Below are positions 1-7,906 of a stretch of 64,000 bases of DNA, one piece after another. The position numbers were made by a program, and so were the translations under genes. How positions within the stretch are numbered: the first letter of the stretch is position 1; every line of letters starts with the position of its first letter. This stretch comes from an uncultured Eubacteriales bacterium (lineage in GTDB: Bacteria; Bacillota; Clostridia; Oscillospirales; Oscillospiraceae). Where the stretch lies: assembly GCA_958402445.1 (NCBI GenBank), contig CATXTO010000008.1, positions 1 through 64,000 on the forward strand, read 5' to 3'. The notes below the pieces were generated by a model. It was given only the letters and a program-made list of their open reading frames with translations, ran no database searches and was not told the DNA's origin.

Positions 1-485
1 CCCGTTATCGATGGGTTTCCCATGCGGGCGACCACAGGTCGCCCCTACACCTTCCGAATCACCCCGCGCCCTGTAGGGGCGTGCTTTGCACGCCCGCCGT
101 TCCTTACAAAACCCGCGGGTAATTAGGAAGACCCCGCGAAGCCCTAGGGCTTCGCGGGGAGAGGAGAGAAAAGGCAGCGGTGCCGATGGCGGTAAAACAG
201 AAATAAGGGGTCCCCGCAAAGGCTTCGCCTTTGCGGGGAGAGGAGCAGAGACGCAGCGGACAAGAATCCGCGCCCGTCTGGGCGCGGATTTGCGGCAGCG
301 CAGTCCTCTGCGACGAGGCGTGCTACGCTCGCCCGCGGAACGACCACAGGTCGTTCCCTACCCCCGTTATCGATGGGTTTCCCATGCGGGCGACCACAGG
401 TCGCCCCTACACCTTCCAAATCACCCCACGCCCCTACATCCCGGAATCGATGGATTTTCCGTGCGGGCGGCCAAAGGCCGCCCAC
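1..485. repeat. Repeat-rich non-coding block
   Basis: No credible gene is seen. Positions 1-70 and 363-432 are a direct duplication with only two mismatches. Inside are short perfect palindromes with 8-9 bp arms and 3-nt loops: 26-44 and 388-406 (arms GGGCGACC), 77-95 (GGGCGTGC), 337-357 (GGAACGACC) and 465-483 (GGGCGGCC). Two larger hairpins, CCCCGCGAAGCCC at 131-157 and CCCCGCAAAGGC at 212-238, are each followed by the same GAGAGGAG. The same palindrome family recurs elsewhere in the window (17569, 28515, 36343, 54284, 63152). From 486 to 767 nothing is recognised. Confidence 0.75.
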
Positions 486-767
486 TACATTTGGGAGCGG
501 CCTGAAAAACATCAAACAAGAAACTACTTTTTTAGAATGCGTTTTGGCGCCGCAATTTTTTGTGCAAAATGTAGAATATTTGGAATCTGGTCGTCTCCCT
601 TTCTGTGAAATTAGAAATATGTTTGCTTGACGGGAACAAAATGGGGGAAATATGTCCTTGAAACCGGCCAAATCTGCGGCTTTGGACGTAAATTCCGACG
701 CATTAGGCTGACGGCATTTTTCATAAAGATGAATGAATCGTTTTTATCAATTCCTCTGTTTTTTTAC

Positions 768-796
768 TTGATTTTTGCGGGCAAATCGCGTTTAAT
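768..796 (+). promoter_or_regulatory. Promoter of the glycine reductase operon
   Basis: TTGATT, a 17-base spacer and TTTAAT form a sigma-A type promoter. It would start transcription near 803, about 40 bases before the glycine riboswitch. Confidence 0.6.
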
Positions 797-844
797 AAGA
801 GGAGGATTAACAAGGACTAGATTACAATTTTATAATTGTGAATG

Positions 845-1072
845 ACGGATACAGGAGATCTGGTCGGACCAGAGCCGAAGGAATAAGTGCAGCAGCTTGC
901 CGCCGCCGCATGAATATTTCAGGCAACAGGACTGTGTCCCGACACAACTCTGGAAAGCGCAAGCACCGAAGGAGCAACCCAATAGGTGGGGAATCTCTCA
1001 GGTTCAGATACAGGGCTAGGCAGCGTGAGAGATATCATGTTGTCCGGTCCTGCTTGTTTTTTATCCTGGCGG
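845..1072 (+). ncRNA. Tandem glycine riboswitch with terminator
   Basis: Two glycine aptamers lie head to tail. The first (about 845-940) has the GGAGA and GCCGAAGGAATAAG core and closes with TTTCAGGCAACAGGACTG. The second (about 948-1018) has CTCTGGAAAGCGC, CACCGAAGGAGCAA, TCTCTCAGGTTCAGATACAGG. Both patterns are those of the known gcvT/glycine riboswitch. After it, AGGCAG near 1018-1023 can pair with CTGCTT near 1050-1055, followed by GTTTTTT, an intrinsic terminator. Glycine binding would be expected to free the 3' flank and allow read-through into grdX, an ON switch suited to a glycine-consuming operon. The expression platform is inferred by eye. Confidence 0.9.
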
Positions 1073-1094
1073 CCCGGCGAAAGGAGCGGCAAAA

Positions 1095-1517
1095 TTGAAA
1101 CGCAGCCCGGATTATCTGATTGTAACAAATAACCCCATGGTGGCCGAGTGTATGTCGGACTGCTATGAGGTACAATATGGGAAGGACCTAACGTACCGGG
1201 ACGTTTTAATTCAGGTGCGAGACATGGTTTATCAGGGGCACACGCTTTATACCCACCCCATCGCCGGTAGTGTCAAACCCAACGAAACCCCTTATAAATC
1301 AATCGTGATTTCAAAGTTCCCTCATGTACTCTGTCTGGAGCACGCAGAGCTTGTCGCCAACAGCATTCTCACCTACGATAAGTTCTCCCCCCGCAGCCGT
1401 GTTCTGACGGAAGCGGTGCAAAAGGATTTTCAACTCATCGACTATACCCTGCTAGCAGGCGCCTTGGATTTTGACGCCGCCGCGGGTCTTAGTAAATACT
1501 CCAGTTCATCAAAATAA
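1095..1517 (+). CDS. grdX: GrdX family protein
   Basis: First gene of the glycine reductase operon, 140 aa. GrdX is a small protein found with grd operons in amino-acid-fermenting Clostridia; its biochemical role is not established. The call rests on position directly after the glycine riboswitch and before grdE, on length, and on the N-terminal stretch PDYLIVTNNPMV, which fits the family. The start is TTG at 1095, with AAGGAG eight bases upstream (1081-1086). No signal peptide or membrane segment is visible, so it is probably cytoplasmic. It is separated from grdE by 20 bases that hold the grdE ribosome site. Confidence 0.85.
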   Translation: MKRSPDYLIVTNNPMVAECMSDCYEVQYGKDLTYRDVLIQVRDMVYQGHTLYTHPIAGSVKPNETPYKSIVISKFPHVLCLEHAELVANSILTYDKFSPRSRVLTEAVQKDFQLIDYTLLAGALDFDAAAGLSKYSSSSK

Positions 1518-1537
1518 ATAAGGAGGAGGTGTTCGCT

Positions 1538-2830
1538 TTGAAATTGGATCTCGGCTTGATTCAAATCAAGGATCTTCAATTTTCAAAGGAATGCAAGGTA
1601 GATAACGGAACGCTCTTCGTCAACGCCGATGAGGTAAAGGCCTTCGTTTACCAGGACGGCGACGTGGCGGCTTGCGTTAAGGACGTACACTTTGACATTG
1701 CCAAGCCCGGCGAAAGCGTGCGTATCACGCCGGTCAAGGACGTCATCGAGCCCCGCGTCAAGGTGGAGGGCCCGGGGGGCGAGTTCCCCGGCGTCATCGC
1801 CAAGGTCGATACGGTCGGCTCCGGCAAAACCCATGTCCTGCGCGGCATGGCGATTGTGACCGCCGGCAAGATCGTCGGCTTTCAGGAGGGCATCATCGAT
1901 ATGTCCGGGCCCGGCGCGGACTACACCCCGTTTTCCAAGCTGTTGAATCTGGTGCTGGTCTGCGAGCCCATGGAGGGCGTCAAGCAGCACGAGTACGAGC
2001 ACGCCGTCCGCCTTGTCGGCCTGCGGGCCGCTACCTTCATCGGGGAGTTGGGCCGGAATGTGACCCCCGACGAGATAAAGACCTTTGAGACCTATGGGGT
2101 AAAAGAGGGTTTGGAAAAATTTCCGGACCTGCCCCGGGTGGGCTATGTGCACATGCTGCAAAGCCAGGGCCTGCTGCACGACACCTACGTCTACGGGGTG
2201 GACGCCAAACGGATCATCTCCACACTGCTCAATCCCACGGAGACCATGGACGGCGCCATCATCAGCGGTAACTGCGTGTCCGCCTGCGACAAAAATACCA
2301 CCTATCACCATCAGAATAACCCCGTGGTAGCGGATTTGTTCGAGCAGCACGGTAAGACTCTGAATTATGTCTGCAACATCATCACCAACGAGAACGTGTA
2401 TCTGGCAGACAAACAGCGTTCCTCTGACTGGGCCTCCAAGCTGTGCCGTCTGCTGGATTTGGACGGTGTTGTGATTTCGGAAGAGGGCTTTGGCAACCCC
2501 GACACCGACCTGATCATGAATTGCCGGAAGGCTGAGCAGAAGGGGATTAAGACCACCATCATCACCGACGAATATGCCGGGCAGGACGGCAGGTCCCAGT
2601 CGTTGGCGGACGCGGACGCGCTGGCGGACGCGGTGGTCACTGGCGGAAATGCCAACGAGGTCATTATTCTTCCCAAAATGGACAAAATAATCGGCATGCT
2701 GGACTATGTAGACAAGATTGCCGGCGGCCATGCCGGTTCTCTGCGTCCAGACGGCACCATTGAGGCAGAGCTACAGGTGATCACCGGCGCTACCAACGAA
2801 ATGGGCTTTAACCGCCTGAGCGCAAGATAA
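1538..2830 (+). CDS. grdE: Glycine reductase protein B, GrdE proprotein
   Basis: Proprotein of the two non-selenium subunits of the substrate-binding protein B of glycine reductase. In studied family members it is cleaved between Asn and Cys and the new N-terminal Cys becomes a carbonyl (pyruvoyl-type) group that holds the glycine amino group as a Schiff base. That site is present here as SGNCVSACDKN, with Cys at residue 246 (codon 2273-2275). I place the start at TTG 1538, eight bases after AAGGAGGAGG, giving 430 aa; GTG at 1529 is in frame but lies inside the ribosome site. Cytoplasmic. It works with GrdB encoded 22 bases downstream. The length is normal for the family. Confidence 0.95.
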   Translation: MKLDLGLIQIKDLQFSKECKVDNGTLFVNADEVKAFVYQDGDVAACVKDVHFDIAKPGESVRITPVKDVIEPRVKVEGPGGEFPGVIAKVDTVGSGKTHVLRGMAIVTAGKIVGFQEGIIDMSGPGADYTPFSKLLNLVLVCEPMEGVKQHEYEHAVRLVGLRAATFIGELGRNVTPDEIKTFETYGVKEGLEKFPDLPRVGYVHMLQSQGLLHDTYVYGVDAKRIISTLLNPTETMDGAIISGNCVSACDKNTTYHHQNNPVVADLFEQHGKTLNYVCNIITNENVYLADKQRSSDWASKLCRLLDLDGVVISEEGFGNPDTDLIMNCRKAEQKGIKTTIITDEYAGQDGRSQSLADADALADAVVTGGNANEVIILPKMDKIIGMLDYVDKIAGGHAGSLRPDGTIEAELQVITGATNEMGFNRLSAR

Positions 2831-2852
2831 AGGAAAGGAGCGAATCAGCGCA

Positions 2853-4157
2853 ATGGGTTATCGTGTTATCCACTATATCAACCAGTTCTTTGCCAACATC
2901 GGCGGCGAAGAAATGGCGCATGTCCCGCCGGAGCTGCGGGAAGGTCGCGTCGGTCCCGGCATGGCTTTCGAGCAGGCCTGGAACGGCGAGGCGCAAATTG
3001 TCAAGACCATCGTCTGCGGCGACTCTTATTTTGCCGAGCATGAGAAGGACGCCAAGGCTCAGGTCCTGGCTTGGGTCAAGGAGGAAAAGCCCGACCTGTT
3101 TCTGGCCGGCCCCGCTTTCAACGCCGGCCGTTATGGCTATGCCTGCGCCAATGTGTGTCAGGCCGTCCAGGACGAGCTGGGGATTCCGGTCCTTACCGGC
3201 ATGTATGGGGAAAACCCTGGCGCCGACCTGAAGGAGAAGGTTCTGATGGTCGCCACCACAAACAGCGCCGCCGGCATGCGCAAAGCGGCCCCCGCCATGG
3301 CGAAGCTAGCCATGAAGCTGATGAAGGGCGAGAAGCTGGGCGCCTCTTGCGAAGACGGCTACATGCCCAACGGCGTGCGCCGCAACTTCTTTGAAAAGGA
3401 CCGGGGCTCCAAGCGGGCGGTGAAGATGCTGCTCAGCAAGCTGGCAGAGAAACCCTTCACCACCGAGTACCCCATGCCCTCCTTTGACCGTGTAGCCCCC
3501 AACAAGGCGGTTTTGGACCTGAGCAAGGCCACCATCGCCCTGTGCACCTCCGGCGGTATCGTTCCCAAGGGCAACCCCGATCATATTGAATCCTCTTCGG
3601 CCTCCCACTATGGCGAGTACTGCATCCAGGGTGTCGATACGCTCACCGCCCAGACCTACGAGACCGCCCACGGCGGCTACGACCCGGTGTACGCCAACGA
3701 GGACCCGAACCGAGTCCTGCCGGTGGATGTGCTGCGGGAATTTGAGCGGGAGGGCAAAATCGGCAAACTCCACGACTATTTTTATACCACAGTTGGTAAC
3801 GGCACTGCCGTGTCCTCCGCGAAAAAATTTGCCGCGGAGTTTGCGCAGAAGCTTCGGAACGCCGGGGTTCATGCCGTTATCATGACCAGTACGTGAGGGA
3901 CCTGTACGCGTTGCGGTGCAACGATGGTAAAAGAAATCGAAAGAGCTGGGATCCCCGTGGTGCATATGTGCACCATCACCCCGATTTCGATGACGGTCGG
4001 CGCGAACCGGATCGTCCCGACCATTGCAATCCCCTATCCCCTGGGCAACCCCACCCTGCCTCCGGAGGAGGAATACGCACTCCGGAAAAAGCTGGTCGCC
4101 CGTGCGCTGGAAGCCCTGAGCACGGAAGTAAACGACCAAACCATCTTCGAGGTCTAA
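2853..4157 (+). CDS. grdB: Glycine reductase protein B, selenoprotein GrdB (UGA=Sec)
   Basis: Selenocysteine subunit of protein B. It cleaves the C-N bond of the Schiff-bound glycine, releasing ammonia and passing a carboxymethyl group to the selenocysteine of GrdA. The frame has an in-frame TGA at 3894-3896 (residue 348). Reading through gives TST-U-GTCTRCGATMVKE and an uninterrupted tail to 4157, in total 434 aa, the family's usual size. The UxxCxxC motif is the GrdB active site. A clear hairpin for selenocysteine insertion follows the TGA (see 3894-3923). Automatic callers would stop at 3896 and may call a false short gene at 3924-4157. Start ATG 2853 has AGGAAAGGAG upstream. Confidence 0.95.
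3894..3923 (+). promoter_or_regulatory. Bacterial SECIS element of grdB
   Basis: Right after the TGA, CGTTGC (3909-3914), loop GGT (3915-3917) and GCAACG (3918-3923) form a perfect 6-bp hairpin. The GGU loop is 18 bases past the TGA. This is the size and spacing of bacterial SECIS hairpins bound by SelB. selA, selB and selD are not in this window. Confidence 0.8.
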
Positions 4158-4172
4158 TTGTGTAAGCGGACG

Positions 4173-4196
4173 CCCGCACGGCTCACGCCGTGCGGG
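4173..4196 (+). terminator. Hairpin between grdB and trxB
   Basis: CCCGCACGGC, loop TCAC, GCCGTGCGGG is a perfect 10-bp stem, followed only loosely by CATTTT. It may act as a weak attenuator or an mRNA processing or stabilising element rather than a full stop, because trxB lacks an obvious promoter of its own. Confidence 0.5.
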
Positions 4197-4224
4197 ACCG
4201 CCCTCATTTTAGGAGTGTCAACCA

Positions 4225-5166
4225 ATGAGCAAAATCTATGATGTGATCATCCTGGGCGCGGGTCCCGCCGGGTTGGCGGCCGGCCTGTACGCCGGGCGCA
4301 GCCGGCTCTCCACCCTGATATTGGAAAAAGGGCAGGACGGCGGACAAATCGCCATTACCAACGAAATAGAAAACTACCCCGGTCAGTCCCTGGAGGAGGA
4401 GTCCGGCCCCAGCCTGATTGCCCGAATGACCGAGCAGGCCAAGAAATTTGGCGCCGAGCGGGTCAGCGATGTGGTCAAGAGCGTGGAGCTTCAGGGCGAT
4501 GTGAAAAAGCTTATGGGCAACAAGGGAGAGTACCTGGCACGGACCGTAATTCTCGCCACCGGCGCCCATCCCCGACCCATCGGATGCAAAAACGAGGGAA
4601 AATATGTGGGCAAGGGCATCTCCTTCTGCGCCACCTGCGACGCCGCGTTTTTCGAGGATTTTGAGGTGTATGTAGTGGGCGGCGGCGACGCAGCCGTGGA
4701 AGAGGCCATGTACCTGACCAAATTTGCCCGGAAGGTCACCGTGATTCACCGCCGGAACGAGCTTCGGGCCGCGAAATCCATTCAGGAGAAAGCCTTTCAG
4801 AATCCCAAGCTCCATTTCCTGTGGGATACCGTGGTGGACGAGGTGGACGGCGACGAAATTCTTTCCAAGATGATTGTGAAAAACACCAAAACCGGCGCGC
4901 TCACCACCATTGAGGCGGATCCCGAGGACGGCATGTTCGGCCTGTTTGGTTTTATTGGCCTGCTGCCCAACACCGGCCTGTTTGAAGGCATGCTGGACAT
5001 GGAAAACGGTTATATTAAAACCGACGAAGACATGCATACCAATCTGTCCGGCGTTTATGCCGCTGGCGACGTGCGGGTCAAGAGTCTGCGGCAGGTGGTT
5101 ACGGCTGCGGCGGACGGCGCCATCGCCGCCATGCAGGCGGAAAAATACATAGCAAACCTGAAATAA
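4225..5166 (+). CDS. trxB: Thioredoxin reductase
   Basis: FAD-dependent thioredoxin-disulfide reductase, 313 aa, the electron feed to the thioredoxin encoded next to it. Seen: the N-terminal FAD-binding GAGPAGLAAG (residues 11-20), the redox-active CATC (Cys135, Cys138) in SFCATCDAAF, a second nucleotide fold GGGDAAVEEA near 152-161, and the C-terminal YAAGDVR that closes the FAD site. ATG at 4225 follows TTTTAGGAG. In grd operons a dedicated trxB-trxA pair passes NADPH electrons to glycine reductase. Cytoplasmic. The alternative, a general cellular thioredoxin reductase shared with other pathways, is possible and not exclusive. Confidence 0.95.
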   Translation: MSKIYDVIILGAGPAGLAAGLYAGRSRLSTLILEKGQDGGQIAITNEIENYPGQSLEEESGPSLIARMTEQAKKFGAERVSDVVKSVELQGDVKKLMGNKGEYLARTVILATGAHPRPIGCKNEGKYVGKGISFCATCDAAFFEDFEVYVVGGGDAAVEEAMYLTKFARKVTVIHRRNELRAAKSIQEKAFQNPKLHFLWDTVVDEVDGDEILSKMIVKNTKTGALTTIEADPEDGMFGLFGFIGLLPNTGLFEGMLDMENGYIKTDEDMHTNLSGVYAAGDVRVKSLRQVVTAAADGAIAAMQAEKYIANLK

Positions 5167-5179
5167 AGGAGGCTTCCCT

Positions 5180-5503
5180 ATGGCGATCCTAGAAGTTGAC
5201 AAAACAACATTTGATGCAGAGGTGTTACAGGCGCCCGGCAAAGTTGTCGTGGACTATTATGGTGACGGCTGTGTTCCCTGCGCTGCTCTGATGCCTCACG
5301 TACACGAATTCGCGGAAAAATACGGTGAGAGCCTGAAATTCTGTGCACTGAACACCACCAAGGCCCGCCGTTTGGCCATCAGCCAGAAAATTCTGGGCCT
5401 TCCCGTCATCGCAGTCTATGAGAATGGGGCCATGATCGATTCCTGCGTGAAGGACGACGCCACCCCTGAGAACGTGGAAGCGATGATTCAAAAATACGTC
5501 TGA
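5180..5503 (+). CDS. trxA: Glycine-reductase thioredoxin with GCVPC active site
   Basis: Thioredoxin, 107 aa, electron donor that reduces the selenide-sulfide state of GrdA after each turnover. The fold is clear (VVVDYYGDGCVPCAALMP, then the cis-Pro loop GLPVIAVYENG). The active site is GCVPC (Cys31, Cys34) in place of the usual WCGPC. That variant is known from thioredoxins of glycine-reducing anaerobes such as Eubacterium acidaminophilum, and it fits the location between trxB (13 bases upstream) and grdA. Start ATG 5180 has AAAGGAGG upstream. Cytoplasmic. Confidence 0.95.
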   Translation: MAILEVDKTTFDAEVLQAPGKVVVDYYGDGCVPCAALMPHVHEFAEKYGESLKFCALNTTKARRLAISQKILGLPVIAVYENGAMIDSCVKDDATPENVEAMIQKYV

Positions 5504-5646
5504 GGCACATCCGGCCCTTTTCCAGGCGGCTGCCGCGGACATGGGCCGACGTTTACGTTGGCGCAGGCAGGAGGTCCCCTCCTCTTGCGAAATCGGGTAG
5601 CAAGCTGAAAAGCTTTCTATAAATCTCAAGAAAAGGAGGAAGTGAC

Positions 5647-6117
5647 ATGGGCATTTTAGCTGGCAAAAAGGTCATCATCATCGGTGACCGCGACGGCATT
5701 CCCGGACCGGCCATTGAGGCCTGCGCCAAGAGCGCGGGCGCCGAGGTCGTGTTTTCCTCGACGGAGTGCTTCGTCTGAACGGCCGCTGGTGCAATGGATC
5801 TGGAAAATCAGAAGCGGGTCAAGGAATTCGCAGAGCAGTACGGTCCCGAGAACGTTGTGGTTCTGTTGGGCGCTGCTGAGGGCGAAGCCTCCGGCCTGGC
5901 TGCTGAGACGGTCACCAATGGTGATCCCACCTACGCAGGTCCATTGACAGGAGTCCAGTTGGGACTCAGGGTTTTTCACGTGTGCGAGCCTGAAATCAAG
6001 GCAGAGTTCGATCCTTCCGTTTACGAGGAGCAGGTCAGCATTATGGAAATGGTGCTGGACGTTGACGACATCGTAAATGAAATGACCGCCATCCGTCAGC
6101 AGTACTGCAAGTATTGA
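5647..6117 (+). CDS. grdA: Glycine reductase selenoprotein A (UGA=Sec)
   Basis: Protein A, the small selenoprotein that carries the carboxymethyl selenoether from protein B to protein C. The ATG at 5647 (AAAGGAGGAAG before it) opens a frame with an in-frame TGA at 5776-5778, residue 44. Read as selenocysteine this gives CFV-U-TAAGAMDLENQ, the invariant GrdA signature with Sec at its usual position, and a full-length 156-aa protein. The downstream hairpin is weaker than in grdB: GC-TGGT-GC just after the TGA with outer CC/GG pairs. Annotation without recoding would give a 43-aa stub and a false gene starting at 5794. Confidence 0.96.
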
Positions 6118-6135
6118 GGCACTCAACACGCAATG

Positions 6136-6159
6136 GGGCGGCGGCTTTTGCCGCCGTCC
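6136..6159 (+). terminator. Hairpin between grdA and grdC
   Basis: GGGCGGCGGC-TTTT-GCCGCCGTCC forms a 10-bp stem with one G-U pair but has no good U tract. The grdA-grdC gap is 234 bases, the longest in the operon. The hairpin may lower transcription of grdCD relative to the upstream genes, or protect the grdA message end. Confidence 0.45.
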
Positions 6160-6351
6160 TTCCGTTTACCGGGCGTATTTCTGTGTCGTCATGGATGACC
6201 GCAGATGGCCCGCACACGCGCCGCGCTTCCGCGGCGATCCATGGCGATGCAGCGGCCGCTTGAGTCCGGCCCAAAGGGCGCCGGACGCGGCCAGAGCATC
6301 AACCCGTGGTCCGACCACGAAATTACATCATGTAGAGAGGACGATTTTCCT

Positions 6352-7893
6352 ATGAAAGCTGTAATCAAAGGCACCGGCTACATACTCATCCACACCCCGG
6401 ATATGGTGCTGCACAACGGCACCACGCAAACCACGGAGCGGATCGTTAACCCGGACAGCGACTATTTGAAGGAGCTGCCCAGCCACATCCGCAGCTACGA
6501 GCAGGTACTGTCCTACTACCCCAATCAGGTCTATATCGGCAACGTGACACCTGACAAATTGGCGGCGGTCCCCCAGCCCTGGTGCGACAAAGCCTGCCCC
6601 AAGCAGGACCGGTTCGGACACTTCGGCCAAATCATGCCCCAGGAGGAGTTCTTGCTGCTGATGCAGGCCTGCGACGTTTTTGACCTGGTGAAGCTGGACC
6701 GGACGTTTGTGGCCCAGCACAAGAGCGCCCTGGCCGCCAACCCCGTGATGAATGAGAGCATTTTGGCCCGGGTAAACGATGGAATCGACGGGGCAGAGAT
6801 TGCCCGCCTGGTGGCCGAGGAGCACTCCGAGGGCCTGTACCATCACGACGCGCTGGTGGGCTGCGTGATCCGGGCCCACGACATCGACGTCAATCTCTCC
6901 GCCCACGTCATGCACGAAAATCTGGTCTCCAAGGCGTCTTCCGTTCTGGCTCTGCTTTCCGCTGTGCAAAACGCGGGCGTTGCAAAAGACGAAGTGGAGT
7001 ACGTCATCGACTGCTCTGAGGAGGCCTGCGGCGATATGAACCAGCGGGGCGGCGGCAACTTTGCCAAGAGCGCAGCGGAAATTGCAGGCCTGTCCTCCGC
7101 AACCGGCTCCGACGCCCGGGGATTTTGCGCGGCGCCAGCTCATGCCATGATCGAGGCCGCCTCCCTGGTTGCGGCCGGCGCCTATAAGACTGTGATGGTC
7201 ACCGCCGGCGGCTGCACGGCTAAACTGGGGATGAACGGCAAGGACCACGTGAAAAAGGGTCTGCCCGTCCTGGAAGACATGATCGGCGGCTTTGCCGTTG
7301 TCGTCACCCAAGACGACGGCGCCAGCCCTGAAATCAACCTGAATCTCTTGGGCCGTCATACCGTCGGCACCGGTTCGGCGCCCCAGGCAGTCATCAGCAG
7401 TCTGGTCACCGATCCCCTGGACCGCAACGGCCTGAAGATCACCGATATTGACAAATATGCCCCGGAGCTGCAAAACCCCGACATCACCAAGCCCGCCGGC
7501 GCGGGGGATGTGCCGCTGGCAAACTATAAGATGATTGCCGCCCTGGCCGTCAAACGCGGCGAGGTTGCCCGCAGCGACATGGCAACCTTTACCACGGAGC
7601 ACGGCCTCACAGGCTGGGCTCCCACCCAGGGTCATATTCCCTCCGGTGTCCCTGCCATCGGCTTTGCCCGGAACGACATCATGACCGGTAAGCTGCGGCG
7701 CGTGATGATCATCGGCAAGGGCTCGTTGTTCCTGGGCCGCATGACCAATCTGTTCGACGGCGTTTCCTTTGTCATCCAGGCCAACTCCGGCGCCGAACCC
7801 GCCGGTAGCGTCAGCGAGGAAACCGTTAAGAGCATGATTGCCAAGGCCATGAAGGATTTCGCCGCCACGCTGCTGGCCCAGGCGGAAGAATAG
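6352..7893 (+). CDS. grdC: Glycine reductase protein C subunit GrdC
   Basis: Larger subunit of protein C, which takes the carboxymethyl group from GrdA as an acetyl thioester and releases acetyl phosphate with GrdD. 513 aa from ATG 6352, preceded by AGAGAGGA; an in-frame upstream ATG at 6205 has no ribosome site and would add an atypical arginine-rich leader, so it is not used. The protein resembles FabH/thiolase-type acyl condensing enzymes, visible in SEEACGDMNQRGGGN and in the glycine-rich MVTAGGCTAKLGMNG. Length matches the family. Its stop is 13 bases before grdD, so the two are probably translated together. Cytoplasmic. Confidence 0.93.
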   Translation: MKAVIKGTGYILIHTPDMVLHNGTTQTTERIVNPDSDYLKELPSHIRSYEQVLSYYPNQVYIGNVTPDKLAAVPQPWCDKACPKQDRFGHFGQIMPQEEFLLLMQACDVFDLVKLDRTFVAQHKSALAANPVMNESILARVNDGIDGAEIARLVAEEHSEGLYHHDALVGCVIRAHDIDVNLSAHVMHENLVSKASSVLALLSAVQNAGVAKDEVEYVIDCSEEACGDMNQRGGGNFAKSAAEIAGLSSATGSDARGFCAAPAHAMIEAASLVAAGAYKTVMVTAGGCTAKLGMNGKDHVKKGLPVLEDMIGGFAVVVTQDDGASPEINLNLLGRHTVGTGSAPQAVISSLVTDPLDRNGLKITDIDKYAPELQNPDITKPAGAGDVPLANYKMIAALAVKRGEVARSDMATFTTEHGLTGWAPTQGHIPSGVPAIGFARNDIMTGKLRRVMIIGKGSLFLGRMTNLFDGVSFVIQANSGAEPAGSVSEETVKSMIAKAMKDFAATLLAQAEE

Positions 7894-7906
7894 GGCAGGT
7901 GCGACT

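Noticed and set aside
838..1098. Plus-strand frame of 86 aa
   Set aside because: It is the glycine riboswitch read as protein.
1583..2731. Long antisense frame over grdE (382 aa)
   Set aside because: A shadow frame caused by GC-rich codon use; no ribosome site and the grdE product is certain.
3924..4157. Separate small gene starting after the grdB TGA
   Set aside because: It is the C-terminal part of GrdB, read through selenocysteine.
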